This document shows, in pieces, positions 18,579-26,977 of a stretch of 64,000 nt of DNA. Below the pieces are notes generated by a model. It had not been told where the DNA came from, did not search any database, and was given only the letters and a program-made list of their open reading frames with translations. A program made the position numbers and the translations under genes. Each line of letters opens with the position of its first letter. Within the stretch, counting starts at the first letter, position 1. Source of the DNA: Arthrobacter sp. MYb23 (GTDB taxonomy: Bacteria > Actinomycetota > Actinomycetes > Actinomycetales > Micrococcaceae); NCBI RefSeq assembly GCF_002979775.1, contig NZ_PCPR01000018.1:47998-111997 (forward strand), written 5' to 3'.

Positions 18579-21176
18579 CTAGGAAACCAGCTGCGCCGCG
18601 AATTCGTGACGGCCCGACCCAACGTCCAGCGGGTCCTGCCCTGGCAGCTCGACGCGCGCCGTCGTCCCGGTGGGAATCTCAACAACGACGGTGAGGCCGC
18701 CGTCGTCGATCCGCCACTGCACCGAAGCGGTACCGTACGGCGTCTCATGCCGGGCTGAGGCCCAGCTGAGGCCACCTCCTGGCTGCGGCTTGACGAGGAT
18801 CTTGCGGTATCCGGGCTCCAAGGGTGCAAGGCCTGCGACCACTCGGTGCATCCAGTCGGCCACGGCTCCCAGGGCGTAGTGGTTGAAGGACGTCATTTCG
18901 CCGGGGTTGATGGAACCGTCCGGGAGCATCGAGTCCCAGCGCTCCCAGATGGTAGTTCCGCCCTGCCCTACGGCGTAGAGCCAGGACGGGCATTCTGTTT
19001 CCAGCAGCAGATCGTAAGCGGCGTCGATTTCACCCGACAGCGTGAGCGCGTCAGAGACCACAGGAGTGCCGGCAAAGCCTGTGCCGATCCGGTTTCCGTT
19101 CGCCCGGACCAGCTCAGCCAAACGGAAACCCGCCCGTGCTTTGGAGTCGGCATCCGGGAAGAGATCGAACACCAGCGCGAGCGCGTACGCCGTCTGCGCA
19201 TCGCTGCTCATGATGCCGTCCGGGTGGATGTATTCGCGGGCAAACGCCGCGGCAACTTCGCGGGACAACGTCAGGTATCGCAACTCGTCGTCGGACTTGC
19301 CCAAAACTGCAGCCGACATCGCGAGGTGCCGGGCGGACCACGCGAAGTAGGCCGTTGCCACCAGGTGCTTGTCGGTCATGGCCTTGGTGGGATCTTCAGG
19401 CGGGGCCGTGGGGTCAAGCCAGTCGCCAAGCTGGAAGCTGCCGTTCCAGAGACGGCTCTCACCGGCCAGACGATCCTGCAAGTCCACCCAGGCCTTGGCA
19501 CTTACGTACTGTGCGGCCAGGATCCCCGGATCATTGAATCGCTCATGGAGGGCCCACGGGGTCAGCACCGCTACGTCTCCCCAGACCGCACCTGGCCGGA
19601 TCGGCGTCCAGTAGTTTCCGCCGGGAATGACCGGCACGTACCAGGGCACTGTGCCGTCCGGGAGCTGCTCTGCCGCCACGTCCTTGAGCCAGGATGACAG
19701 CATGCCGGAGCAGTCGTACAGGAAGCTGGCCGTGGGGGCGAACACCTGGATGTCTCCGGTCCAGCCGAGGCGTTCGTCGCGTTGCGGGCAGTCCGTGGGG
19801 ATGTCCACGAAGTTCCCCTTCATGCTCCACAGCACGTTCTCATGCAGACGGTTCAGGTCCGGATTGGAGGATTCGAACCAGCCCGTACGCTCCATGTCGG
19901 TGTGGTACACCCGGGCTGTGACGTTTTCGGCGATATCCCCGCCCGTCCAGCCACTGATCTCGGCATAGCGGAAGCCGTGAATCGTGAACCGTGGCTCCCA
20001 GCGTTCTTCTCCGGACCCGGACAGGGTGTAGTGGTCTGTGGAGTCGGCTCCGCGCAGCGGACGCGTGTACAGCTCACCGTCCTGCAGTACTTCCGCGTGA
20101 CGGAGGGTCACAGTGGAACCGGCATCGCCAATCACCGTGATGCGGAGCCGGCCCACCAAGTTCTGGCCAAAGTCCAGCAAGATCTTTCCCATAGGAGACG
20201 TCCACACCCTCACCGGACGGATCTCCTCGGTGCAGCGAACCGGCGGACCCTCCGGCGCCACCAACGTCCCGGGATCGCGTTCGACGCCGGTGACCGGCTC
20301 CCAGCCGGAGTCATCGAACGCCGGGCTACTCCAGCCTTTTGGCAGTTCACGGGCATCGTAGCTTTCGCCCTTGTAAAGGCTGGACACCAGGATTGGTCCA
20401 AACGATGCCTTCCAGCTTTCGTCCGTGCCCACCACGGTGACCGAGCCGTCGTCGTGCGTGATGTGCAGTTGAGCCAACAGCGCCACGTTGTTGCCGTAGA
20501 GGTTGGCGTAGCCACCCTTAAAGCCGATACGACCCCTGTACCAGCCGTCGGCGAGGAACGCGCCGATGGCGTTGTCGCCGTCGGCCACGTGCTGGGTGAC
20601 GTCGTAGGTGTAGTAGCGGAGCCTCTGGCCGTAGACGGTCCAGCCCGGCGACAATGCGTCGTCGCCTACGCGCACGCCATTGATCTCCACTTCGTAGAGC
20701 CCGTGGGCCGTGACGTACAACCGTGCGGACGCTACAGGCCGGTCCACAGTGAAGCCGCTACGCAGCAGAGGCGGCCGCCGATCCGCTTCCGGATCTTCAT
20801 CCCACGCTGGGGTGATGGCAGTGGCTGTCCAGTCGCCGGGCTCAAGCAGGCCGGTTTCGACGGTGGATGGCTGGCTCCAATCGCTGGGCTCCTGGTCGCC
20901 CGCACCCCAGACGCGGACGCTGACCTCGGCTCGCTGGGCGGAACCCAGCGGTGCTGCCTCCCAAGGTACGAGTACCGATTCCTTTGATTCGGTCCTTTCG
21001 CTGGTCCATTGTTCTTCAGCGGTGGTGACCGAAACTTGGTACGCCTCTTGGACCCATCCGGGTTCGGCGCTGGTTTTCCAGGAAATGCGGGGGGTTGGAA
21101 GGCCGATCCCCAGGGTGCCGCTACCGAAGGTTGGGGGCAGATGTTCGAAGGTTGCCGGGTGCACGGTGGCAGGCAT
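18579..21176 (-). CDS. Alpha-L-rhamnosidase, GH78 (long form)
   Basis: About 865 residues from ATG 21176, which follows AAGGAGA; the open frame extends 22 codons further without a site. Domains in order: N-terminal fibronectin-like region (TPRISWKTSAEPGWVQEAYQV), Bac_rhamnosid N domain (INGVRVGDDALSPGWTVYGQRLRYYTYDVT), then the catalytic (alpha/alpha)6 barrel with DIPTDCPQRDERLGWTGD near 455-475 and GEMTSFNHYALGAVADWMH. No signal peptide. Last gene behind a sugar ABC importer, so it cleaves an imported rhamnosylated compound. Confidence 0.94.
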   Translation of the reverse strand: MPATVHPATFEHLPPTFGSGTLGIGLPTPRISWKTSAEPGWVQEAYQVSVTTAEEQWTSERTESKESVLVPWEAAPLGSAQRAEVSVRVWGAGDQEPSDWSQPSTVETGLLEPGDWTATAITPAWDEDPEADRRPPLLRSGFTVDRPVASARLYVTAHGLYEVEINGVRVGDDALSPGWTVYGQRLRYYTYDVTQHVADGDNAIGAFLADGWYRGRIGFKGGYANLYGNNVALLAQLHITHDDGSVTVVGTDESWKASFGPILVSSLYKGESYDARELPKGWSSPAFDDSGWEPVTGVERDPGTLVAPEGPPVRCTEEIRPVRVWTSPMGKILLDFGQNLVGRLRITVIGDAGSTVTLRHAEVLQDGELYTRPLRGADSTDHYTLSGSGEERWEPRFTIHGFRYAEISGWTGGDIAENVTARVYHTDMERTGWFESSNPDLNRLHENVLWSMKGNFVDIPTDCPQRDERLGWTGDIQVFAPTASFLYDCSGMLSSWLKDVAAEQLPDGTVPWYVPVIPGGNYWTPIRPGAVWGDVAVLTPWALHERFNDPGILAAQYVSAKAWVDLQDRLAGESRLWNGSFQLGDWLDPTAPPEDPTKAMTDKHLVATAYFAWSARHLAMSAAVLGKSDDELRYLTLSREVAAAFAREYIHPDGIMSSDAQTAYALALVFDLFPDADSKARAGFRLAELVRANGNRIGTGFAGTPVVSDALTLSGEIDAAYDLLLETECPSWLYAVGQGGTTIWERWDSMLPDGSINPGEMTSFNHYALGAVADWMHRVVAGLAPLEPGYRKILVKPQPGGGLSWASARHETPYGTASVQWRIDDGGLTVVVEIPTGTTARVELPGQDPLDVGSGRHEFAAQLVS

Positions 21177-21225
21177 AGCGGAAGTCTCCTTGATGTGGGT
21201 GTGGTGGGGCCGGTTGGTGACTGGA

Positions 21226-22056
21226 TCAGCCCTTGACGGCACCGGCCGTCATGCCCGCGACAATCTGGCGGTTGAAGAACAGGTACATGATGAACGGCGG
21301 CACGGTGATAAGCAGGATGTTCATGAAGAGCAGGTTGTAGTTGGTGGTGAACTGGCTCTGGAAGTTGAACAAGGTGAGCTGCACCGTAGCGTTGGCGTCT
21401 CCGGGGAGGAAGTAGAGCGGGTTCTGGAAGTCGTTGAAGATGTGAACTGACTGGACCACGATCACGGTCACAATGACCGAGCGCAGGAGCGGGAAGATCA
21501 CCCGGAAGAACAACCTCACGGGCCCGCAACCATCAATCACCGCGGCCTCATCCAGCTCCTTGGGAATCGAGGCAATGAACGCCCGGAATAACATGACGCA
21601 GAAGGAGAGGCCGAAAGCCACTTCAATGAGGATCAGGCCCGGCAGCGTCTTGAAGAGTCCCATGCCCTGCAACACCCAAATAGTGGGGACGATCGCCGGC
21701 GGGATGATCAGGCCGGAGAGGATCAGGAAGTTGGCCACGCCGTTCCACCGGGACTTGCGGCGCTGGAGTACCCAAGCCACCATGGCCGCAAGGATCACCA
21801 GGATGGTCACGCTGACCACCGTGAGGATGGTGCTGTTGATGAAGGCTGTGACCAGCATGAATTTCCGGGCCGAGAGGACTGCTGTGAAGTTCTCCACGAA
21901 CTGAAAGTTGGTGGGCCAGGCAAAGTCCAGCTTGGCCGCTTCCTTCCGATCCTTCACGGCGGTGAGGACCATGAAGAGCAGCGGAATGATGAAGACAATG
22001 ATGCTGACGGCGATGGCCAGGACACCGAGTCCATAGCGCTTGAGGGCGGTGGTCAC
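21226..22056 (-). CDS. Carbohydrate ABC transporter permease (MalG type)
   Basis: 276 residues, six membrane helices, with the EAA-loop segment AFIASIPKELDEAAVIDGCGPVRLFFRVIFPLLRS that docks to the ATPase. C terminus QIVAGMTAGAVKG is typical of CUT1 MalG proteins. GTG start overlaps the upstream permease stop (GTGA). Pairs with the MalF-type protein. No ATPase gene is present, which is normal where one shared MsiK-like ATPase serves several importers in actinobacteria. Confidence 0.93.
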   Translation of the reverse strand: MTTALKRYGLGVLAIAVSIIVFIIPLLFMVLTAVKDRKEAAKLDFAWPTNFQFVENFTAVLSARKFMLVTAFINSTILTVVSVTILVILAAMVAWVLQRRKSRWNGVANFLILSGLIIPPAIVPTIWVLQGMGLFKTLPGLILIEVAFGLSFCVMLFRAFIASIPKELDEAAVIDGCGPVRLFFRVIFPLLRSVIVTVIVVQSVHIFNDFQNPLYFLPGDANATVQLTLFNFQSQFTTNYNLLFMNILLITVPPFIMYLFFNRQIVAGMTAGAVKG

Positions 22057-22982
22057 TGTTCAACCTCCTTGCGGTTCAGGAACATGGACAGGGGCAGGAC
22101 GATGGCCGTGACAATGAGGAACAGGACCACGTTTCCGGCCGTGGACAGGCCGTAGAAGCCGGCTTGGTACTGCTTATAGATGACGGACGCGATGACGTCC
22201 GAGGTGAATCCCGGGCCGCCCTTGGTCATGGCCCAGATCAGGTCGAAGGACCGGAGTCCGCCAATGAGCGAGAGGATGATGACCGTTGCGGTTGCCGGGC
22301 GGGCCAGCGGCAGCGTGATGTTGAAGAAGCTCTTGAAGGAGCTTGCCCCGTCCATCTTGGCCGCTTCAAAGTACTCCTGCGGGATGGAGACGATGCCCGC
22401 GATATAAATGACCGTGGCCAGGCCAACGCCCTTCCAGACATCCACCAAAGCTACGGAAAGCAGCGCCCACGCCGGGTCGGTGAGCCAGGCGGGCCCCTGG
22501 ATACCGATGGCCGCGAGGCCCTCGTTGATCATGCCGTTACGGGGATCCATCAAGGCAGTGAAGACAATGCCGACGCCGATGCTGCTCAGCAGCACAGGAA
22601 AGAACATAACCGAGCGAAGGTAACCGCGGGCGATGATCTGGGACGTCAGCAGGACTGCCAGAAGCATCCCCAGGACGACCTTCAGGACGGAGGTGACTAT
22701 CCCATAGATGAAGGTGTTGGTCAGACCCTTGATCAGCGCGGGTTCCTGGAAGAACTGAACAAAGTTATCCAGGCCAATGAACGTGAATTCGTTGAGGTTC
22801 CAGCGGGTCAGGCTGAAGAAGAACGAGACAACCGTAGGGACCAGGAACAGTGCGGTGTAAATGACCGCAGCGGGAAGGTAAAACCAGTACGGATAAGCTG
22901 ACTTACCCTTGCGGCGCTTGGGGTTGGTGACCTGCGGTACTTGACGTACCGCCGTCGCCGTCGGTGCGGTGTTGAGTGTCAT
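22053..22982 (-). CDS. Carbohydrate ABC transporter permease (MalF type)
   Basis: 309 residues, N-terminal cytoplasmic basic segment (KRRKGKSAYPYW) then six helices; EAA-loop at IPQEYFEAAKMDGASSFKSFFNITLPLARPA. CUT1-family partner of the MalG-type permease. GGAGAG five bases before the ATG. Sits between the binding protein and the second permease. Confidence 0.93.
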   Translation of the reverse strand: MTLNTAPTATAVRQVPQVTNPKRRKGKSAYPYWFYLPAAVIYTALFLVPTVVSFFFSLTRWNLNEFTFIGLDNFVQFFQEPALIKGLTNTFIYGIVTSVLKVVLGMLLAVLLTSQIIARGYLRSVMFFPVLLSSIGVGIVFTALMDPRNGMINEGLAAIGIQGPAWLTDPAWALLSVALVDVWKGVGLATVIYIAGIVSIPQEYFEAAKMDGASSFKSFFNITLPLARPATATVIILSLIGGLRSFDLIWAMTKGGPGFTSDVIASVIYKQYQAGFYGLSTAGNVVLFLIVTAIVLPLSMFLNRKEVEQ

Positions 22983-23042
22983 GAGATCTCTCCAAGGGCC
23001 GTCCGGACCGGGAAAGCCCGGACGGCTTGTAGGTTTCGGAGG

Positions 23043-24359
23043 TTAGTTCCAGCCAGGCAGGTTCAGCTGCTTGGCCTGCTTTTTGACGTCCTCGTCGTAG
23101 AGGGCGGCGCCGTCCTTGGCGGAGCGGATACCCGAGCCGACCTCGACGGTGATCTGTTCAAGGGCGGGACCCTTGACCGGGGACAGGAATTCCAGCGCCG
23201 GGCTGTTTTTGGCTTCATCTTCGAAGTACGGGAGCATGTCCTTCACTGCATCCGGTACATCAGAGGGCAGTTCGCAGTCTTTGACGAGGTACGGCCCGGC
23301 TGCGCCAACTGCGGCGGTTTGGGCGTCACAGCCTGCCTTGCTGGCGATGAATGCTTGGAGCTTTTTGGCTTCCTCCATGTTTTTTGAGGACTTGGGGATG
23401 TAGGTGCCGCCGGGCATCCAGACTGTTAGCTTGTTCTTGGAAGCGTCATCCCCGGGAAGCGGGAAGAGCCCCAGATCGTTGAGCTTGTCCGGGTAGGTCA
23501 CTTTGATGTTGTTCAGGGCAAAGCTCAGGATGGGGTATTGCGCTCCTTCGCCGTTGATCAGCATGTCCTGTGCCTGCTGATACGTCGTGGAAGCGAAGTC
23601 CTCGTTGAACAGGCCCGCTTTGCCGGCCTCTTCGAGGTGTTCAAAGCCCTTCACCGCAGCAGCATTCGTCGCGAACTTGGCCTTATTGGCGGTGTAGTCT
23701 GCCGGGAAGTTGGGGTCCTCGGTCACCACGTTCGCGAAGTCACCCAGGACGAAAAGCTGGGAGGTCCAGGTGGTCTGGTAGGACTGGATGATCGGCGCGA
23801 TACCCGCGTTCTTGATCTTCCGGCTGTTGTCCATGAACTCATCCCAGGTTTTAGGGACGGACAAACCGAGCTTTTCGTAGACCTTCTTGTTGTAGAGCAC
23901 CGCTCCGGCCATGCCGGTACTGAAGGGCACGCCGTACACTTCACTGCCGGACGTCACCACGGGCTTGAAGGACTCCGTGATGTTGGACAGGTAGGGCTCG
24001 TTGGTGATGGGCTGCAGGTTCTGTTCAGGATTGATCTGCTGCAGAAGCGAGCCGGTGTTGTAGTTGAAGACATCGGCCATGTCGCCGGTGGAGAGCCGCG
24101 TCTTGACGATGTTGTCGCCGTCGCCACCCTGCGGACGGGTTTCCACCTCAACCTTGATGCCAGGATTGGCTGCAGTGAACTCTTCGGCGACCTTCTCGGC
24201 TGCGGCAACGGTGTTCTCAGCGTTGTCCACCAACCATGTAATCGTCTTTTCGTCGCCATTGGCGGTATTGCTGCCGCCACTACAACCGGTCAGAGCCAGC
24301 GCCAGGACTGTCACTCCCCCAGCCAGTGCTGCCCAGCGCTGCTTGCTCGATGCAGCCAT
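23043..24359 (-). CDS. Sugar ABC transporter substrate-binding lipoprotein
   Basis: 438 residues with an N-terminal lipoprotein signal (LALTGCSGG) and an extracellular solute-binding protein type 1 fold. Motifs: ENTVAAAEKVAEEFTAANPGIKVEVETRP, YGVPFSTGMAGAVLYNKKVYEKLGL. Excellent ribosome site AGGAGGTAAAG directly before the ATG, as expected for the most abundant importer part. First gene of the importer-rhamnosidase operon, divergent from the LacI gene with two operators between. Confidence 0.93.
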   Translation of the reverse strand: MAASSKQRWAALAGGVTVLALALTGCSGGSNTANGDEKTITWLVDNAENTVAAAEKVAEEFTAANPGIKVEVETRPQGGDGDNIVKTRLSTGDMADVFNYNTGSLLQQINPEQNLQPITNEPYLSNITESFKPVVTSGSEVYGVPFSTGMAGAVLYNKKVYEKLGLSVPKTWDEFMDNSRKIKNAGIAPIIQSYQTTWTSQLFVLGDFANVVTEDPNFPADYTANKAKFATNAAAVKGFEHLEEAGKAGLFNEDFASTTYQQAQDMLINGEGAQYPILSFALNNIKVTYPDKLNDLGLFPLPGDDASKNKLTVWMPGGTYIPKSSKNMEEAKKLQAFIASKAGCDAQTAAVGAAGPYLVKDCELPSDVPDAVKDMLPYFEDEAKNSPALEFLSPVKGPALEQITVEVGSGIRSAKDGAALYDEDVKKQAKQLNLPGWN

Positions 24360-24450
24360 CTTTACCTCCTCGTAAAGCCACGGACTACGTAGTTCGTGGA
24401 ACGTTTCAAAACGGGCTCTTGGTGAAGCGGTGAGCCCAGCATGGATTTGT

Positions 24451-24464
24451 GTAGATCGGTCTAC
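24451..24464. promoter_or_regulatory. LacI-family operator, copy 1
   Basis: GTAGATCGGTCTAC: five-base arms GTAGA/TCTAC. Shares arms and flanking T-rich context with the site at 24511. Confidence 0.72.
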
Positions 24465-24510
24465 GTTTTTCTACTATAAGTCATGTCACAGCTCTTGCCA
24501 AGACTTTTTC

Positions 24511-24524
24511 GTAGATCAATCTAC
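24511..24524. promoter_or_regulatory. LacI-family operator, copy 2
   Basis: GTAGATCAATCTAC: six-base arms GTAGAT/ATCTAC. It is exactly 60 bases from copy 1 and 33 bases before the LacI start, in the divergent promoter region, so the LacI protein probably controls both its own gene and the importer operon. Confidence 0.72.
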
Positions 24525-24556
24525 AATTACGGAGAAGGCACTAAGAGGGGATCCAC

Positions 24557-25585
24557 ATGACGGAGCAATTGAAGCGCGCCACCATCAGCGACGTCGCTGA
24601 GCACGCGGGCGTTTCGCGCGCCGCGGTCTCCAAGGTCCTGCGCAACGCATATGGGGTCAGCCCAGCCATGCGGACCAAAGTCGAGGAATCAATGGCCCTC
24701 CTCAACTACCGCCCCCTTGCCCTGGCCCGCGGGATGCGCGGTAACAGCTATACCTTGGGCGTGTTTCTGGTGGACCTGTCCAACACCTTCTTCTCAGTCC
24801 TTGCCGAGGGCATCCGCGATGTCGCAGAAGAACTTGGGTACCAAGTGCTCATTGGGCAGGCGCGACAAGGCCTCGACGCACAGCAAAAACTCATCGAGGC
24901 GATGATCGACAGACGCATGGACGGCCTGGTCCTGATCGCACCATTCGGACCGAATGATGAGCTGGAAAAGCTTGGCCGAACCATCCCCGTGGTTGTCCTG
25001 GGCCGCCACGGACCAGCGAAGTACTTTGACACCGTCGCCAGCGACGACATCGCAGGCAGCGCGCTCATCGTAGACCACCTTGTTTCACTGGGGCATGAGC
25101 GGATCTCGATGCTCGCCAACACACAGCCCGACAGTGAACCAGGCATGCCACAAACAGTCCGCCGCCACGGCTACGATCTCGCCATGGAGAAGCACGGGCT
25201 TTCACAGTGGATTGATCACGTCCCGGGGCGATGGGGAACTGAGAGCGGCTTGGAAGCCGGCCGGTCACTCGCCGCCAGGCCTCTGGCCCAACGTCCATCC
25301 GCCCTGCACGGCGGCGCCGATGTTGCCGCGCTTGGCGCCTACACTGCGTTGTTCGAAGCCGGGATCCACATACCGGACGACATGTCGATCGTAGGCTATG
25401 ACAACATTCCCGCCACGGGCCTCCCCCCTATCGGCTTGAGCACCGTCGACCAGTCAGGCGTCCAGATGGGCAGACAAGCTGCGGAGCTGCTCCTCTCGAG
25501 GATCGAGGGCCGGACCGAATCCGAGCACGTCTTGGTCTCACCGCGGCTCATCGTGCGAAAGACGTCAGCCCCGCCACGACGCTAG
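24557..25585 (+). CDS. LacI-family transcriptional regulator
   Basis: 342 residues: N-terminal HTH (ISDVAEHAGVSRAAVSKVLRNAYGVSPAMRTKVEESMALLNYRP) followed by a periplasmic-binding-protein-like sugar domain (LGVFLVDLSNTFFSVLAEGI, VGYDNIPATGLPPIGLSTVDQ). The hinge region LALARGMRG fits. Divergent from the sugar importer-GH78 operon with two matching operators between, so rhamnose or a rhamnoside is the likely inducer. Confidence 0.93.
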   Translation: MTEQLKRATISDVAEHAGVSRAAVSKVLRNAYGVSPAMRTKVEESMALLNYRPLALARGMRGNSYTLGVFLVDLSNTFFSVLAEGIRDVAEELGYQVLIGQARQGLDAQQKLIEAMIDRRMDGLVLIAPFGPNDELEKLGRTIPVVVLGRHGPAKYFDTVASDDIAGSALIVDHLVSLGHERISMLANTQPDSEPGMPQTVRRHGYDLAMEKHGLSQWIDHVPGRWGTESGLEAGRSLAARPLAQRPSALHGGADVAALGAYTALFEAGIHIPDDMSIVGYDNIPATGLPPIGLSTVDQSGVQMGRQAAELLLSRIEGRTESEHVLVSPRLIVRKTSAPPRR

Positions 25586-25678
25586 GACACGTGGGCGCGG
25601 ATAAACGCTGTATCTCAACACCAGTTCTACCGCTGGCCCCTTAAATCTTTCGCTTCGCGAGTTGGCATGGTGACCAGC

Positions 25679-25711
25679 AAGGGCTGTACGTTACTCCTAC
25701 GCACAGCCCTT
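25679..25711. terminator. Hairpin between convergent LacI and hyuC genes
   Basis: AAGGGCTGT (25679-25687) pairs with ACAGCCCTT (25703-25711), with further CGT/ACG pairing inside. It lies in the 153-base gap between two stop codons and could end transcription from both sides. Confidence 0.6.
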
Positions 25712-25738
25712 CACTCCTAGCGGCCGCTGAGCATACTC

Positions 25739-26977
25739 TTACCGGTCAAGTGCCTTCATTACCCGGAGGACAACCTCAGTTCCTTTGCGAAGGTCATCGA
25801 AATCGGTCCATTCTTCGGGAACGTGGCTCCGGCCAGCACGGCTTGGAACGAAAACCATTCCGACGTCCGTGACCTGGGCGATGAACATCGAGTCGTGGCC
25901 CGCCCCACTGCTGATATCCCGGTGTGTGAACTGCAAGGCCGAGGCCGCTTCGCGAACGGCGTCCACCATGGTAGGAGCCAGCTGCACCGGGCTGAGATTG
26001 AAAAATTCATCCACATCGGCAGCCACACCGGCCTGGGAGGCGACCTCGCCGACCATGACCGAGATGCGGTCGATCAGCACGCGGAGCGACTCCTCATGCG
26101 GAGAACGCAGGTCCAGTGTGAAGTCCACCTCCCCCGGGACCTGGTTGCCTCCACCGGGGGCCACTGTGAGGTGGCCAACGGTAGCCACTGTGCCATCGGC
26201 GATCTCGTTGACGAACCGGTTGACCTCCCTCACCATGAGAGCGGCGGGTACCAGCGCATCCTGGCGCAGGTGCATGGGGGTTGTGCCGGCGTGGTCGCTT
26301 CTGCCTTTGACAGCAACCCGCAATGCGCGAACGCCAACGATGGAGGTTACAACTCCGATCTCTATTTGCTCCTGCTCGAGGATCGGTCCTTGTTCAATGT
26401 GTAGTTCGATAAAAGCACGCAGGTCCGCCGCGGAGCGGGCTGCAGCCTGCAGTTCGCCCGGCTTCAAGCCGAAGGCAGTAGCCGCCTGCCTAACGGACAC
26501 TCCATCCTCATCAACCAAAGAGTCCAGTTCCCTGTCGGCGACCAAACCTGCAATGGCCCGGCCGCCCAACATGCCACTGCTGAAGCGGGCCCCTTCCTCC
26601 TCCACGATCGCGATGAACTCAAATGGATGCCGATTCACGTAGCCGCTCTCCAGCATCACCCGGGCAGCCTCAAGGGCGCACACCACGCCTGCAGTGCCAT
26701 CGAACATCCCGCCATTTCGGACAGAATCGAAGTGTGAACCGACCGCGATCGCAGGGAGCTGCGGATCAGTGCCTTCACGTCGGCCGATGATGTTCCCGAG
26801 AGCGTCTTCACGAACGCTCAAGGAGGCCGCTTTCATAGCCGCAATGAGCGTTTCCCGCGCGGCGGCATGCTCTGGAGTGTAGGTCAGCCGGGTAACACCG
26901 GGGCCTTCCGCCGAGAACCGGGAGAGCTCCCAGATCTCTTTCTCAATGCGCTCCGCTTGCGCTTCCTTCAGGGTCAC
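25739..26977 (-). CDS. hyuC: N-carbamoyl-L-amino acid amidohydrolase
   Basis: 412 residues, M20-like zinc amidohydrolase. Metal and substrate motifs: GSHFDSVRNGGMFDG (HxD), VEEEGARF (EE pair), LHIEQGPILEQ and the dimerisation-domain segment GRSDHAGTTPMHLRQDA. It hydrolyses N-carbamoyl amino acids to amino acid, CO2 and ammonia. Sequence and neighbours match HyuC of Arthrobacter aurescens as I remember it, which favours carbamoylase over the related allantoate amidohydrolase. ATG overlaps the hyuH stop. Last gene of the operon. Confidence 0.92.
   Translation of the reverse strand: MTLKEAQAERIEKEIWELSRFSAEGPGVTRLTYTPEHAAARETLIAAMKAASLSVREDALGNIIGRREGTDPQLPAIAVGSHFDSVRNGGMFDGTAGVVCALEAARVMLESGYVNRHPFEFIAIVEEEGARFSSGMLGGRAIAGLVADRELDSLVDEDGVSVRQAATAFGLKPGELQAAARSAADLRAFIELHIEQGPILEQEQIEIGVVTSIVGVRALRVAVKGRSDHAGTTPMHLRQDALVPAALMVREVNRFVNEIADGTVATVGHLTVAPGGGNQVPGEVDFTLDLRSPHEESLRVLIDRISVMVGEVASQAGVAADVDEFFNLSPVQLAPTMVDAVREAASALQFTHRDISSGAGHDSMFIAQVTDVGMVFVPSRAGRSHVPEEWTDFDDLRKGTEVVLRVMKALDR

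Noticed and set aside
19782..20987. 401-codon plus-strand frame
   Set aside because: Antisense to the long GH78 gene, whose domain motifs are unmistakable.
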